A stretch of 6,801 nucleotides of DNA from an uncultured Lachnospiraceae bacterium (GTDB lineage Bacteria; Bacillota; Clostridia; Lachnospirales; Lachnospiraceae): NCBI GenBank assembly GCA_910579325.1, contig CAJTTU010000137.1, positions 241 through 7,041 of the forward strand. The letters are read 5' to 3'. A model generated the notes under the pieces. That model was not told the DNA's origin. It saw only the letters and a list, made by a program, of their open reading frames with translations, and made no database searches. This document shows positions 6,298-6,801 of this stretch, piece after piece; the first letter of the stretch is position 1, and each line of letters starts with the position of its first letter. The translations under genes and the position numbers were made by a program.

Positions 6298-6801
6298 TGA
6301 ATGAAACAATAAGCATAACAGACATTCTGTTGGCCGTATCGGTCGGCTGCAACCTTTGGTTCCTGTTCCTGCTCCTTTACGAGCGCATCATGGACACACG
6401 GCTTGTCCGATTCTTCAGGGGCATCGCCGGATTGTGGCGGTCACTGGGTGGCACGGAGATAAAACAAAAAACAGTGCAAGAGGAAGTCCCGGCAGAAGAG
6501 GCGGACATCATCGGCAAGAGCCGTTTCAGGATGGCATCCACCCGGACAACCGCTGCCATACCGACGCAACAAGCCGCCACTTCGGAAAAAGGCATTGAGC
6601 TGTCGGAGGAAGAGGCTACTTTTGACGACGGAAACGCGGAAACCGCCTCCCGTCCGGCACAAGTCCCGGAGGAAAAACTCGATGAAACCTTCACGAGCAT
6701 ACCACCGGAGGAACTGGGATACGGGGAGGATGAACCGGAGGAAGACGCTTCGGATACACCACAGGCTTCGGGCAGCAGCTTTGACGAGATCGACGACGCC
6801 T
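6297..6801 (+). CDS. DUF4122 protein of Bacteroidetes conjugative transposon (partial, runs off right edge)
   Basis: The ATG at 6297 opens a frame with no stop to the window end (168 residues plus one base). The N-terminus SITDILLAVSVGCNLWFLF holds one membrane helix (about 9-28), followed by YERIMDTRLVRFFRGIAGLW, then IGKSRFRMASTRTTAAIP (71-89) and a long acidic, low-complexity tail rich in Glu, Asp, Pro and Ser (about 101-168). I recognise this as the DUF4122 family carried by CTnDOT-like elements of Bacteroides. From memory, it lies in the tra cluster, near DUF3408 and ahead of the small traE/traF-like genes and the TraG ATPase. Its function is unknown; a role at the membrane in transfer is inference. 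Probably only a short C-terminal part is missing. No Shine-Dalgarno precedes the ATG, which is usual for Bacteroidetes. Shorter frames on both strands in this region are shadows of this gene. It is unrelated in origin to the polysaccharide genes. Confidence 0.85.
   Translation, partial: MNETISITDILLAVSVGCNLWFLFLLLYERIMDTRLVRFFRGIAGLWRSLGGTEIKQKTVQEEVPAEEADIIGKSRFRMASTRTTAAIPTQQAATSEKGIELSEEEATFDDGNAETASRPAQVPEEKLDETFTSIPPEELGYGEDEPEEDASDTPQASGSSFDEIDDA

Noticed and set aside
6356..6700. Open frames on both strands over the DUF4122 region
   Set aside because: They are out-of-frame readings of the DUF4122 gene; the frame from 6297 gives recognisable conserved sequence along its full length.
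1..6801. CRISPR array, tRNA, rRNA, insertion-sequence ends, toxin-antitoxin or phage-defence genes
   Set aside because: Looked for on both strands by eye; no regularly spaced repeats, cloverleaf-like sequences, transposase motifs or defence-protein motifs were found.

Overview
The window reads as part of a cell-surface polysaccharide (capsule, exopolysaccharide or O-antigen-like) locus from a Gram-positive, Lachnospiraceae/Clostridia-type gut bacterium. It is joined near position 6290 to a piece of a Bacteroidetes conjugative transposon. The first assignment rests on strong Shine-Dalgarno sites, sigma-A-type promoters with extended -10 boxes, and protein families and wording typical of clostridial EPS loci. 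The second rests on the last ~500 bases, which are more GC-rich (35 of 60 bases G/C in 6481-6540, counted by hand) and encode a protein I recognise as DUF4122 from CTnDOT-like elements. No family search could be run, so all names come from motifs and recall.

Layout: (1) positions 1-959, plus strand, the C-terminal part of a GtrII-type membrane glucosyltransferase that enters from the left. (2) Positions 956-3361, minus strand, two family-4 (GT-B) glycosyltransferases in one unit, which ends tail-to-tail with the GtrII gene and shares four bases (TTAA) with it. (3) Positions 3362-3596, a divergent promoter region: a minus-strand promoter (TTGCAA/TATGAT, 17-base spacer) drives the GT4 pair and a plus-strand promoter (TTGAAA/TATAAT, 16-base spacer) drives the right-hand unit. 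(4) Positions 3597-6292, plus strand, a family-2 glycosyltransferase, a Wzy/O-antigen-ligase-type membrane protein and the first ~127 residues of a Wzx-type flippase, tightly spaced and each with its own ribosome binding site. (5) Positions 6297-6801, plus strand, the start of the DUF4122 gene, open to the right edge.

Together the genes fit a Wzx/Wzy-type pathway. Cytoplasmic GT2 and GT4 enzymes build a lipid-linked repeat unit, the flippase moves it across the membrane, the Wzy-like protein polymerises or ligates it, and the GtrII-like protein decorates it with glucose outside. The flippase is cut at about a quarter of its usual length, so as given the pathway is broken at the export step.

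I do not see a clearly new biological system. The most notable point is the abrupt flippase/transposon junction, which is either a metagenome or assembly chimera or a real cross-phylum insertion or rearrangement. Smaller points are the compact divergent promoter with helically phased A-tracts, the 4-base convergent overlap, and homopolymer tracts in two transport/transferase genes.
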